NCBI GenBank assembly: GCA_024230695.1
Contig: JAAERC010000134.1
Span: forward strand, 1 to 19,227
DNA from: Candidatus Zixiibacteriota bacterium
GTDB taxonomy: Bacteria > Zixibacteria > MSB-5A5 > GN15 > PGXB01
Direction: 5' to 3'
DNA length: 19,227 bases
The translations under genes were made by a program, and so were the position numbers. Positions 6,295 to 14,564 of this stretch are shown one piece after another. The notes under the pieces are model-generated. The model had not been told where the DNA came from, did no database searches, and was given only the letters and a program-made list of their open reading frames with translations. Every line of letters starts with the position of its first letter. Position 1 is the stretch's first letter.

Positions 6295-9200
6295 GTGATT
6301 CAAAAAAACAAAGTTTTTCAATTATTCCTAATGGCATTTATTTTCTGGGTCGTAGTATTTCAGCCCGGGAATTGTGTTTTTGCAGGAGACGATATAACAA
6401 AGGTTGAGCTAACGGATCAACAGCGCGCCTATTTAATCCTGCGCGCATTATCAGAAGCAATTGAAAATCCAACCGAATATAATCTGGATATTCTTACTCC
6501 GGCCATTGGAAGTTCGGATAAGGAGATTATCCGTGAAAGAATACGGTCGTTAATTCCCAAGGTGTCAACCAGTAATTCTGCATCAAAATCTTCAGCTAAA
6601 ATGAAAGCTGACTTCAACATAAAGGCGTTGAACAGGGAGGCAGAGATTCTTTCAACATCCATTGAGGTAAAAATTGATGTAAGCAATCTTTTATTTTCTG
6701 ACACGATTACTTTGAATTTCAAAAAGAAGGCTCATTACCTGGAAATAACAAATATCGACCATCTTCTTGATAGATTGGAAAATCTTGATAATGGTTTTAA
6801 AGTGACTTCCAATAAAACCGGTAGAACTACCAAATCAGGTGGTTCTGAATCGATTATGAGCGTCACCATTCCATTAAGTGATAATATGTTTCTGTCGAAG
6901 CAACTCAATTCTTACTGTAATCGTTTTAATGCCATTGAAAGCCAAACTTTATTTAATGGCGACGATATTTTTAACAGACCTTATGGGGTTGCGGCATGTA
7001 TTATGGATGATCCCAATAATGTATATGAGTATGATTGTATGATTGTTTCTGATGCCAATTGGGATCGTTTAATTGTAAATGCGAAATGGAAACTTTTGTC
7101 CCCATTGGATTCTGCTATATTTACAGAGGGCTCCCATGGTGATGGCGATTTGAATTTTATCTCGCCAATGGGGATTGATAATATAGAGAATGATTGGTTT
7201 ATTGTCGATGCGTTTAATAATAGAGTTGTAATATACACAGCATTTTGGAGTAACCCACCAACATTTGCTCGCAGAGCATATATAGATTATTGCCTTGACG
7301 TTCCTGTTGATGTCGCATCCGATATAATCGAATTTCCCAGTGGTACGCTAACTAACAAGATAGCAATTCTAAGTCGTGATAATTCAATTGTTACTATATG
7401 GAATAAGACAAATGATGTTTTTAGTATGATTGATAGTCTCTTTTCTTTTGGTCCAAATGATAATCAGCTTGATAAACCCACATCAATCTGTTTTGGGAAA
7501 AATTATACAAATAATTATGCTATTGGTTACCTCTATATCACCGATAATGGAAATGGGCGAATAATAAGAAAAAACATAGTTGATACATACGAATGGATAG
7601 CAACACCTCCGGGCCTTTTTGAACCAGATGCATATTTAACATCAATTAGTGCCGATAGATTTGGGAGTGTTTATGTAGTTGATAGCTATAATAGCATGAT
7701 ATACTTATTGGACCCTGATCTTACCGAAATAATAGCAGTATATGGTTCACAAGGCATTGGGGATAAAGAGTTAACTTATCCAAATCATTTTGAAATTGTC
7801 GATGGTTTTGTTTATGCATCTAATCCATACGAACCCTTAATCCTTGGCGAAGCATTGGTAACCGAACATTTTGGAACTGAGACTGGTATCAGACGGTATG
7901 AACAGGGATGTGAGGTTCTCAATGATGAATTTTCCTATATGCCTTCGGTTCCCGATCAATCTAAATGGCTTGATTTTGACTGGACGCAAAGCGGCACCTC
8001 TGTAACTGATATAAGCGTAACCAGAGATGGAATCGAAATATATTCTGAAAACCATCCGGTTGATTTGGCTGGAGATTATTCTTTTATTTATGAAATAGAT
8101 GCTTCTGCTCAGAGTGGTAATTATGCCCTTACTACACGAGTTCAGTCAATATTTGGAACAACCGATACGATTGTAGAAAACTCGGTATATGTAGCCATTC
8201 CTAAGGCGCCGGATGAGATTCTTTCATTTCATTGTGATGAAGTTGAAGTGGGCGATTTTGAAATTGGCCTGAGTTGGGATTATAGCGGAGGTGATCCATT
8301 TGACCAATGTGAATGTGATTCTTTTGATATATTTCGTGATGATATATATCTGGCTTCTGTGGCATCAACCCAATCATTTTATACAGATGAAAGCATTACA
8401 GAGGATTGTTCATATACTTATAAGATCCGTTCACGATTTGGAGCCGATATATATTCGGCTTTTTCTCCGACAACAACCAATACCCCAAAGGGATTTCAGC
8501 CTACCGCCCCAACTATTGAAAGCATGGTTAGATATGCCACAAATTGCTGGTGGAGATTGGACTGGGCGGATAGTTCATTTAATGAAGACCTTTTTTGGAT
8601 TATTGTTGAATATGGGACTTATCCGGACGATCATCGAGACTTTATCAGTAAACCACGGAACTCTTATTATGTGACTTACTATAATCCAAATGCAGGGGAA
8701 GTTGATTTGGACTTTAATCTTTGGGCTGCGGATTCAAGCTGTCAGACATGTAATCCACTTCCAACATTTTATTGCAGTTCATGTTTTCACTGTTCTGATG
8801 CTACCGTAGATACGACTGTATTTAATGCCAACTGCACTCCGTCTACAAGCGGGTGCCCAACTTTATATGTATGGAATGGGCAAAGATATGAGCCGGACAA
8901 TAGTATTATGGCTCTGTCACAATCTGTTGAGTTGGCAACATCTGATTTCACTGAATCGCACCATATAAAATTACCTCTAATTGAGGAAAATGGAACTTAT
9001 CGACTGCAAATAATTGAAAATGATAATGACGTTTCAACCTTTGATAGAATCTCATTGGCGGCATTGGATCGAGAATCAAATATAGAAACAGTTATGGATA
9101 AAGCAGGCGCATTTTATAGCAAAGATCAAATGATTGCCCCAACGCGAGTGGTGGATCATAATGGTTTTGATGTTACGAGGCTTGTTATGGAAAAAGACGG

Positions 9201-10128
9201 CAACTCTTATTTCTGTTACGAACCGGGTTATCTCGATATTGAATACCAAAACTTACCAACAACCGGTGCTTATAAGTCAAATAAAATTCAAGCGGATGAA
9301 AATCCTGGTATAATTATTGATCGGCCACCAAAAGAATGGCCGGATAATAATACGCCCACAAAAATTTCACCCAATCCCGGATGGGCTGGGATTCCCAATC
9401 ATCTGGAAATTTTAATTAAAAGGGATACTACCTGGGAAATATTTGAGACGATTTATGGTAAAAAATTTAACAGAAGTAAACAACTTTTACATCTACAGGG
9501 TGAAGTCGATTCAGAGGGGTCGTTGACAATCAGGTATCAATGGAATGTAGGCTATCGAACTGATCAGATTGCCTATATTAATGCTGAGAAAATCTCTAAT
9601 CCAGTCCAAGAGTTTATTTTACTGAAAGCTGAGCATTCCAAGTTGGGAAATATTAAGAAGGAATTAACAAATGCAGATGGTATTAATACAGCGCTTTCTC
9701 CCAATGATACGATTACATTGATATTTCAATCTCTTTCAAAAGATCTGGCCAAAGAGAGGGAGTTTGTTCTGATAACCAAGGGCAGATATGCATCCAATGT
9801 CACTACAACTTTCTTTGCCGAAGAGATAACAGATACTGTTGATGTTGGTGGATCATTTAAATTGAGCCAAAACTACCCCAATCCATCAAATCCCAGTACA
9901 ACTTTTGAGTTTGCCATCCCACAGTCAGAGCATGTTAATCTCGTGATATATAATATTTTAGGGCAAGCAGTAAAAACATTGACCAATCAATTCTATGAAG
10001 CAGGCAGTTATAAAATACGTTGGGATGGAGGTAACGATTCCGGCGGACAACTGGCCAGCGGGATATATTTCGCCAAACTGATTGCGGGGGATAACGTCTC
10101 AACTAAGAAAGTGGTGGTGCTGAAATGA
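6295..10128 (+). CDS. Large T9SS-exported beta-propeller/Fn3 protein
   Basis: A 1277-residue secreted protein starting with GTG at 6295, five bases after AAGGAGG. Residues 1-30 are a signal peptide ending VFA. After a helical segment (about 31-220), residues about 226-540 carry NHL-like blade motifs (RPYGVA, SPMGIDNI, DAFNNRVVIY, VVDSYNSMIYLL), suggesting a beta-propeller. An Ig-like domain (about 554-637) and an Fn3-like domain (about 638-732) follow, then a second Fn3-like region and a Cys cluster (about 814-856) that runs into CPTLYVWNGQRYEPDN. The last 90 residues are a T9SS type A sorting tail with LSQNYPNPSNPS, YNILGQ and SGIYFAKL. The protein is thus probably exported across the outer membrane and surface-attached by host T9SS machinery encoded elsewhere. 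Its stop overlaps the next gene's start (ATGA), so the two are likely translationally coupled. No catalytic motif is seen; a binding or scaffold role is likely. Confidence 0.88.
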   Translation: MIQKNKVFQLFLMAFIFWVVVFQPGNCVFAGDDITKVELTDQQRAYLILRALSEAIENPTEYNLDILTPAIGSSDKEIIRERIRSLIPKVSTSNSASKSSAKMKADFNIKALNREAEILSTSIEVKIDVSNLLFSDTITLNFKKKAHYLEITNIDHLLDRLENLDNGFKVTSNKTGRTTKSGGSESIMSVTIPLSDNMFLSKQLNSYCNRFNAIESQTLFNGDDIFNRPYGVAACIMDDPNNVYEYDCMIVSDANWDRLIVNAKWKLLSPLDSAIFTEGSHGDGDLNFISPMGIDNIENDWFIVDAFNNRVVIYTAFWSNPPTFARRAYIDYCLDVPVDVASDIIEFPSGTLTNKIAILSRDNSIVTIWNKTNDVFSMIDSLFSFGPNDNQLDKPTSICFGKNYTNNYAIGYLYITDNGNGRIIRKNIVDTYEWIATPPGLFEPDAYLTSISADRFGSVYVVDSYNSMIYLLDPDLTEIIAVYGSQGIGDKELTYPNHFEIVDGFVYASNPYEPLILGEALVTEHFGTETGIRRYEQGCEVLNDEFSYMPSVPDQSKWLDFDWTQSGTSVTDISVTRDGIEIYSENHPVDLAGDYSFIYEIDASAQSGNYALTTRVQSIFGTTDTIVENSVYVAIPKAPDEILSFHCDEVEVGDFEIGLSWDYSGGDPFDQCECDSFDIFRDDIYLASVASTQSFYTDESITEDCSYTYKIRSRFGADIYSAFSPTTTNTPKGFQPTAPTIESMVRYATNCWWRLDWADSSFNEDLFWIIVEYGTYPDDHRDFISKPRNSYYVTYYNPNAGEVDLDFNLWAADSSCQTCNPLPTFYCSSCFHCSDATVDTTVFNANCTPSTSGCPTLYVWNGQRYEPDNSIMALSQSVELATSDFTESHHIKLPLIEENGTYRLQIIENDNDVSTFDRISLAALDRESNIETVMDKAGAFYSKDQMIAPTRVVDHNGFDVTRLVMEKDGNSYFCYEPGYLDIEYQNLPTTGAYKSNKIQADENPGIIIDRPPKEWPDNNTPTKISPNPGWAGIPNHLEILIKRDTTWEIFETIYGKKFNRSKQLLHLQGEVDSEGSLTIRYQWNVGYRTDQIAYINAEKISNPVQEFILLKAEHSKLGNIKKELTNADGINTALSPNDTITLIFQSLSKDLAKEREFVLITKGRYASNVTTTFFAEEITDTVDVGGSFKLSQNYPNPSNPSTTFEFAIPQSEHVNLVIYNILGQAVKTLTNQFYEAGSYKIRWDGGNDSGGQLASGIYFAKLIAGDNVSTKKVVVLK

Positions 10129-11303
10129 GAATATTTTGTATAATATTTATAGGATTATCATTATTAATAGGATGTACACCTGGGGGCCCTAGCGGGGGCA
10201 GTTCCTCTGATGGCTCGTTTGTTACAATCGATACGGTGTGGACAGATCCCTCCTGTTGTGGAGATGCTTTTGATATTTGTAATGCTTTGGTATATGGATC
10301 TCCGCCTGACGGCGGGGCATGGTATGCGGCCAGCATTAATTTAGGTTCTTATGTTGCTGTGGGAACACCAAAGCATTTTACGAGTGGATTTCTTGACGAA
10401 ACACTCTCGGTTAAAGTCGATTATTTTGATGATATTGATGAAGGCCAATATTATTTAGAAGTATACCCGGTTGAAAATCCTGCTGATATTGGATACGCGG
10501 CAAAAAGGAATTCAATCCAGGACTTTGAGCCAGTTATTTTAGACGGCTATACTGTAACACAATGTAGCGATTGTTGTACATATATGGAAGATGGGCGTCA
10601 GAGACGCCATGCGGTTCTACAAAAACAGATCGGAGGTCTTACCGGGGCCAGTGCTAAAATAAAGGCAAGGTATGGATTGCCCTGTGCATTTCATACTGAT
10701 ACATCAAAAATATCCTTTAATGTTACTTGGGTCGGAGTAATTAATGATATGTATAATCCGCAAGGATACATTTCAATATGGGCGCAAACCGGGGTTGGTT
10801 GGGAATGCATACCGGCTAATCATAATGGTAATAGTGATATATGGCATTTTATTTATACAGAAGTAATTACTGGTGAATTTGCCCCTGAACAAAACCGATA
10901 CTATAAAGACGAGCAAGAAGAAATTTATGATGATATTTATCCACCCGACGATGGAATAGAATGGGATTATTACTGTTTTTTGGATACAGTAGAAGGAAAA
11001 TGGTCCTTTTCCATAGGTAACTGGGGATTATTAAGTGCATATTCAACCGAAAATTGGAATTACCCCGGCTATCTGGTGCAATGGGCAAGCGAAATTGGCG
11101 AGTTCTATGAAGATGATATGGCGGGAACTATAAGTGATCCATGTATTTTATCTGAGTTAAGCATTCGGTTATCGGAAGACCAGTTTAACGAGATTTCAAT
11201 CGATACAACTATTGACCTTGTTCATAGCGATGATTGGAATGATTGGATCATAGATGTGGTCGACTCTTCAGAAATTGCAATTTGGGATTTATATCCTCAA
11301 TAG
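10125..11303 (+). CDS. Cys-rich lipoprotein with eqolisin-like motifs (copy 1)
   Basis: A 392-residue lipoprotein with signal MRIFCIIFIGLSLLIGC; the acylated Cys is residue 17. A CCG at 44-46 and a CSDCC motif suggest disulfides, and an RYGLPC segment precedes the second domain. That domain shows TWVGV (W202), QTGV (Q221) and, 102 residues later, W320-x-x-E323 followed by DMAGT. These match the landmarks of fungal glutamic peptidases (eqolisins, family G1), where WVGI, QTGV with catalytic Gln, and EWIVE with catalytic Glu occur about 83-86 residues apart; an acidic, Tyr-rich insert accounts for the longer spacing. The resemblance is by motif and order only, so a non-catalytic jelly-roll is possible. 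It starts inside the stop codon of the large secreted gene. A paralog lies at 14561 and a stump at 12209. Confidence 0.85.
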   Translation: MRIFCIIFIGLSLLIGCTPGGPSGGSSSDGSFVTIDTVWTDPSCCGDAFDICNALVYGSPPDGGAWYAASINLGSYVAVGTPKHFTSGFLDETLSVKVDYFDDIDEGQYYLEVYPVENPADIGYAAKRNSIQDFEPVILDGYTVTQCSDCCTYMEDGRQRRHAVLQKQIGGLTGASAKIKARYGLPCAFHTDTSKISFNVTWVGVINDMYNPQGYISIWAQTGVGWECIPANHNGNSDIWHFIYTEVITGEFAPEQNRYYKDEQEEIYDDIYPPDDGIEWDYYCFLDTVEGKWSFSIGNWGLLSAYSTENWNYPGYLVQWASEIGEFYEDDMAGTISDPCILSELSIRLSEDQFNEISIDTTIDLVHSDDWNDWIIDVVDSSEIAIWDLYPQ

Positions 11304-11321
11304 TCCGCTATAAAAAAATAA

Positions 11322-11350
11322 TGGAGATATAAGGACTAAACTAGTATAAT
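11322..11350 (+). promoter_or_regulatory. Candidate internal promoter before PepSY-like protein A
   Basis: TGGAGA (11322-11327), 17 bases, then a perfect TATAAT (11345-11350), just upstream of the GAGAGG ribosome site. It could give the PepSY-like gene expression independent of the large secreted gene. Confidence 0.35.
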
Positions 11351-11368
11351 AAATAAGAGAGGTTTAAT

Positions 11369-12196
11369 ATGTTCTATTATAGTAAATCTATAAAAATGTT
11401 TTTTGGAATCTTAATAACATTATTTTTAGTATATTTTGTTTCAAATGCTGTGGATAATAAACAGTCTGAGAAACCCAGGGAAATACCGATTCAAACCAAA
11501 TTGGAGGCTATAGAAAAGGCAGAAAGTTATGCCGGATTTGTTGAAAAGGTGATTAAAGATAATGATCTCATTAAATTAGCAAAAGCAGTAAAGTTTGAAG
11601 ATTCTACCACTCCATTTCTAGGACATTACTCATCAAATAGCCCAGTATGGAAAATCTCGGCCAAGAATTCATATATTTTATCTAAAAGTGTGGCAGATTA
11701 CAAAGAAGCAAACCTTAGGGATTTTGATATTTATATTGATTCGATCAGCGGCAAATTATTAAAAATTGAATGCCAATACGGCACCAAGGATCTGGCTCTT
11801 TGTCCCATACTAGATAAAAAATCTGCAGAGAAGCAAATAAGTGATGGAGGACATAAGTATCTAAGTATTCCCGATGATCGACCAAAAATAGACTTTTATG
11901 CAGCCCTGCTTGCTTGTCCGTATGATCCACTGAGTGCAAAAGAAATTTTGGGCCAATATGTTTATTTTTCTTATGGTAATCGTCCACCCAGACCAGTGTG
12001 GATAATTACCTTGGTGGGAATTTCTCCCATAAAGCTGTTTGGCCCAGATTCAGATTGGGTCCCAGAATATCAATTAAATAGAGTTAGGCAGATCATTGAT
12101 GCCGAAACTGGCAAAGTCATTTTAACCAGTACAGTTCCAGGAGTGCCGTTAAAACCTGAGGATAAAGCGAGATTATTTCCCAATCTTGATAAATAA
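11369..12196 (+). CDS. Secreted two-repeat PepSY-like protein A
   Basis: A 275-residue exported protein with an N-terminal hydrophobic segment (about 10-26). It is either a signal peptide or an anchor; the start ATG has GAGAGG 6 bases upstream. Two halves each follow the PepSY/YPEB pattern of an Ala-rich helix, a W-x-[IV] strand and a [VI]-x-ID-x-x-[ST]G hairpin. The first has PVWKISAK and IYIDSISGKLLKI; the second has PVWIITLVG and IIDAETGKVIL. A LLACPYDP segment joins them. PepSY domains are known from peptidase propeptides and inhibitors, so a role as partner or inhibitor of the neighbouring peptidase-like lipoprotein is conceivable. The PepSY call is by pattern, not by a search. Three more full paralogs follow in this window. 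Confidence 0.75.
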   Translation: MFYYSKSIKMFFGILITLFLVYFVSNAVDNKQSEKPREIPIQTKLEAIEKAESYAGFVEKVIKDNDLIKLAKAVKFEDSTTPFLGHYSSNSPVWKISAKNSYILSKSVADYKEANLRDFDIYIDSISGKLLKIECQYGTKDLALCPILDKKSAEKQISDGGHKYLSIPDDRPKIDFYAALLACPYDPLSAKEILGQYVYFSYGNRPPRPVWIITLVGISPIKLFGPDSDWVPEYQLNRVRQIIDAETGKVILTSTVPGVPLKPEDKARLFPNLDK

Positions 12197-12208
12197 CAGA
12201 TATATTGA

Positions 12209-12475
12209 CTTGTTGATTTTGGTTGGCTTCAGCAATTTGGCAACAGCGTAGATTGGATGGGTGAATTATACAGTTTCGAAAATGACATGCATGGAACCAA
12301 TGAGCACAGAGGCATTTTCTCCAAATGTGAGGCGATGAGACTTAATGATGAATTTCGCCCTATTTTATACCATTCTTCAGATAAGCTTAAAAATGATAAT
12401 ATCGATGAATGGGGTGTTAATAGAGCAGCAGCCGATTCCATTGAGATTTGGGATAAATATCCCTTATCAGAATGA
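12209..12475 (+). pseudogene. C-terminal stump of a third lipoprotein
   Basis: Reading from 12209 (a stop lies just before, at 12206) gives about 88 residues that match the C-termini of the two full lipoproteins. It has DWMGE...ENDMHGT, compared with QWASE...EDDMAGT and VWQGE...ETDMPGT, and it ends IEIWDKYP like IAIWDLYP and LKIWDIFP. The N-terminal signal, CC motif and QxG segment are missing, and no ribosome site precedes the internal ATG at 12257. It begins only 12 bases after the stop of PepSY-like protein A. This is a truncated gene copy, showing that the lipoprotein was present at least three times. Confidence 0.8.
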
Positions 12476-12480
12476 TAACT

Positions 12481-12509
12481 TTGACTGAGAAACAATAATT
12501 TTGTAAAAT
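12481..12509 (+). promoter_or_regulatory. Good sigma-70-type promoter before PepSY-like protein B
   Basis: TTGACT (12481-12486), 17 bases, TAAAAT (12504-12509). Both boxes match the consensus in 5 of 6 positions at ideal spacing. A transcript would start near 12516, just before the AAAGGAG ribosome site at about 12518-12525. It lies just after the stump's stop codon. Confidence 0.5.
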
Positions 12510-12531
12510 AATTATAGAAAAGGAGTTAATT

Positions 12532-13278
12532 ATGAAGACTTTAAATCAATCGGTATTGCTTTGTATAATAACAACATTCTTTGTTTTCACATTTGAAAAT
12601 ATATTGGCAGAAAATGATACTAATGTAAGAATTGACTCTGATGATCAGGCCAGACTAATTGCCGAACAGTACACTGGTTTTGGGAAAATACAAAACCTCA
12701 CAAGAGATTACCAATTTACTATTGACACATTATCAATAACAAATGATAAAACTCCTTTTATTAATAACATGATAAACAACAGAAAATTGCATAGAGTTTT
12801 AATTGACTCTATTCCTGCCCGTTCATTAAAAAAAGTTGATTACAATATGCCACCATTAAATTTTGAAATATTACTTGATTCTGAAACCGGAAAACTATTA
12901 AAAATATCAACCAAATTAAAAGACACATCAGACGTGAAAAATCGGGATGATTTAATTAAAACAAATCGTAGGTTTTCTGGTTTTCCTGATGTAAAACCAT
13001 ATCCATTTCTAGAAATATTAAGAAAATGCCCTTTTGCGTTGTTTGAGGCCGCTGAAATCGAAGCGGTCTATATATTGCGAAAATCAAAGGCCGGTGAGCC
13101 AGATATTCCTACTTGGATAGTCTCACTATATTCAGTTCCTAAGGTTGTATCTCCTCCATCAATAGACTCCGATTCTATGTTTATTGAAAAACATAAAGGT
13201 ACCACTATTGTGAATATTGATGTTATATTCGATGGAGTTACAGGAAAGTTATTGACCGCGCATGGGATAAGCGAATAG
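12532..13278 (+). CDS. Secreted two-repeat PepSY-like protein B
   Basis: A 248-residue protein with a signal peptide (about 1-26, ending ILA before ENDTN). The mature part again has two PepSY-like halves: DDQARLIAEQYTGFG leading to FEILLDSETGKLLKI, and a second half with CPFALFEAAEIEAVYI, PTWIVSLYSVP and IFDGVTGKLLTA. The first half lacks the Trp found in paralogs A and D. It is closest to protein C downstream, sharing NDKTPFI, LKDTS and the CPF helix. The strong AAGGAG ribosome site and its own candidate promoter suggest independent expression. The function is unknown beyond the PepSY resemblance; it follows a lipoprotein stump, so it may be the surviving partner of a lost lipoprotein. Confidence 0.75.
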   Translation: MKTLNQSVLLCIITTFFVFTFENILAENDTNVRIDSDDQARLIAEQYTGFGKIQNLTRDYQFTIDTLSITNDKTPFINNMINNRKLHRVLIDSIPARSLKKVDYNMPPLNFEILLDSETGKLLKISTKLKDTSDVKNRDDLIKTNRRFSGFPDVKPYPFLEILRKCPFALFEAAEIEAVYILRKSKAGEPDIPTWIVSLYSVPKVVSPPSIDSDSMFIEKHKGTTIVNIDVIFDGVTGKLLTAHGISE

Positions 13279-13379
13279 ATATACCATAGATTTTCATGCA
13301 TAAAACCGAAAAAGATAAATAATGGAGAAACAGGTGGGGAGTTATTAGTCTTATTAGAGTGCAAATGTCGTGGGATTTA

Positions 13380-14129
13380 ATGAGAATTTTAATAACATTT
13401 ATATTTACTGTGTTTTTTACAATACTATCTGTGACAGCACAAGATAAGACTCAATCTATAAACTCGTATGAAAATGCCAAATCACTGGCAACAAAATATA
13501 TGGGTATTAAACCATCCAAAAACTTCAATACGGATAATCAAATTTTAGTAGATAGCACAATCATCTCTAATGATAAAACACCATTCATTCACAAGATGAT
13601 TAACAACAAAAAATCAATGAGAGTGGTGTTCCAAGATATCCTTCTGAATACTATTAGGGAAATGAATTATGATATCCCCGATGTCGATTTTGAGGTCCTG
13701 CTTGATCCTGAAAGCGGAAAACTTCTCAAGATATGGTCAAGACTTAAAGATACATCTTATATTGTTCCCCGTCCGGAATCACCAACAATTGTAGAAGATC
13801 AATTAAAAAGTGGTAAAATTGAATATATTGGATTACCTGACAAAGATCCGTTTCCATTTTTTGAAACATTAAAAAATTGTCCCTTCTCGTTTGAAAAGGC
13901 AGTTGAAATCGAAGCCATTTATGTAATCAAGAAGACAAAAAAATACACCGAGGGAGTTCCTGTATGGATTGTATCAATTCATGGGCTTCCAAGAACTATT
14001 AGTCCACCACCTAGAAATTCAGATAGTGGTGAAAGCAATACCTTGGCGAGAACAATTCTCACATCGTGGGTAATGACTTTTGATGGAATTACGGGTGAAT
14101 ATTGGACATCAAGTGGAGGGGGAAAATAA
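13380..14129 (+). CDS. Secreted two-repeat PepSY-like protein C
   Basis: About 249 residues, with a signal peptide MRILITFIFTVFFTILSVTA before QDKTQ. I chose the ATG at 13380, with GGGA shortly upstream, because it gives a compact signal peptide; alternative starts are GTG 13359 and ATG 13365, and none has a strong ribosome site. The two halves match protein B closely in order: NDKTPFI, DFEVLLDPESGKLLKI, LKDTS, CPFSFEKAVEIEAIYVI, PVWIVSIHGLP and TFDGITGEYW. B and C are evidently a local duplication, since no lipoprotein separates them. Protein C carries an extra acidic stretch near 145-160. Function as for its paralogs: exported, PepSY-like, unproven. Confidence 0.72.
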   Translation: MRILITFIFTVFFTILSVTAQDKTQSINSYENAKSLATKYMGIKPSKNFNTDNQILVDSTIISNDKTPFIHKMINNKKSMRVVFQDILLNTIREMNYDIPDVDFEVLLDPESGKLLKIWSRLKDTSYIVPRPESPTIVEDQLKSGKIEYIGLPDKDPFPFFETLKNCPFSFEKAVEIEAIYVIKKTKKYTEGVPVWIVSIHGLPRTISPPPRNSDSGESNTLARTILTSWVMTFDGITGEYWTSSGGGK

Positions 14130-14130
14130 T

Positions 14131-14230
14131 AAAGTCCCGAATGCTATTCTATTTAGAAGGGTGATATTTGTTGATGCCAGCACAGGTGAATGGCTGTTTA
14201 AAGTTAATATCCCATGCCATACGTCAAATA
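14131..14230 (+). pseudogene. C-terminal stump of a fifth PepSY-like protein
   Basis: Starting two bases after the stop of protein C and in another frame, the translation has VP...L..R...VDASTGEW...VNIP. This aligns without gaps over 27 residues to the end of protein A (VP...L..R...IDAETGKV...STVP), with nine identities including DA-x-TG. The protein lacks everything upstream, and the following residues do not resemble a paralog. It indicates that protein C was joined to the tail of another copy. Confidence 0.55.
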
Positions 14231-14270
14231 AGTTTATATTGGGTAGAATGCGGAGAGTAGTTTATTTTGA

Positions 14271-14432
14271 CTTGCATGGATTAATTATGGTGTCGAGTAT
14301 TTTGGTTTTGATTATATTTTAATACCTTTTATTAATAGGAATTTAGATGGTATACTTATCAATTCTTTCCCTAGTATTGCTGGTGTCACTTGTGAGTGGG
14401 CTAATAGTACTGGTGGTTCGCTTCATTCATAG
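14271..14432 (+). other. Open reading fragment abutting the T9SS tail stump
   Basis: From 14271 to the TAG at 14430-14432 one frame stays open for 53 codons (LAWINYGVEYFGFDY ... CEWANSTGGSLHS). It has protein-like composition but no ribosome site or start. Its TAG lies immediately before the tail stump at 14433. It may be a piece of another lost cargo gene. I cannot match it to the neighbours. Confidence 0.3.
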
Positions 14433-14564
14433 GAAGCAGGCAGTTATAAAATACGTTGGGATGGAGGCAACGATTCCGGCGGACAACTGGCCAGCGGCAT
14501 CTATTTCGCCAAACTGATTGCCGGGGATAACGTCTCAACTAAGAAAGTGGTGGTGCTGAAATGA
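14433..14564 (+). pseudogene. Stump of the large protein's T9SS tail
   Basis: These 132 bases match 9997-10128 with only four differences (GGT/GGC, GGG/GGC, ATA/ATC, GCG/GCC), all synonymous. They encode the last 43 residues of the sorting tail plus the stop, again overlapping the next lipoprotein start as ATGA. A TAG stop directly precedes them and no start codon serves the frame. It is the remnant of a second large-protein gene that once stood in front of the second lipoprotein. Confidence 0.9.

Noticed and set aside
6429..6722. Minus-strand open frames inside the large secreted gene
   Set aside because: They are shadows of a continuous 1277-codon gene with a signal peptide and a T9SS tail, and they have no start signals.
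12257..12475. A separate small 72-residue protein
   Set aside because: There is no ribosome site before ATG 12257, similarity to the lipoprotein C-termini continues upstream of that ATG, and the fragment lacks a signal. A truncated lipoprotein explains it better.
14080..14322. An 80-residue gene overlapping the end of PepSY-like protein C
   Set aside because: Its first third lies inside protein C in another frame, and only the middle part resembles a PepSY-like C-terminus. It is a stump joined to shadow sequence.
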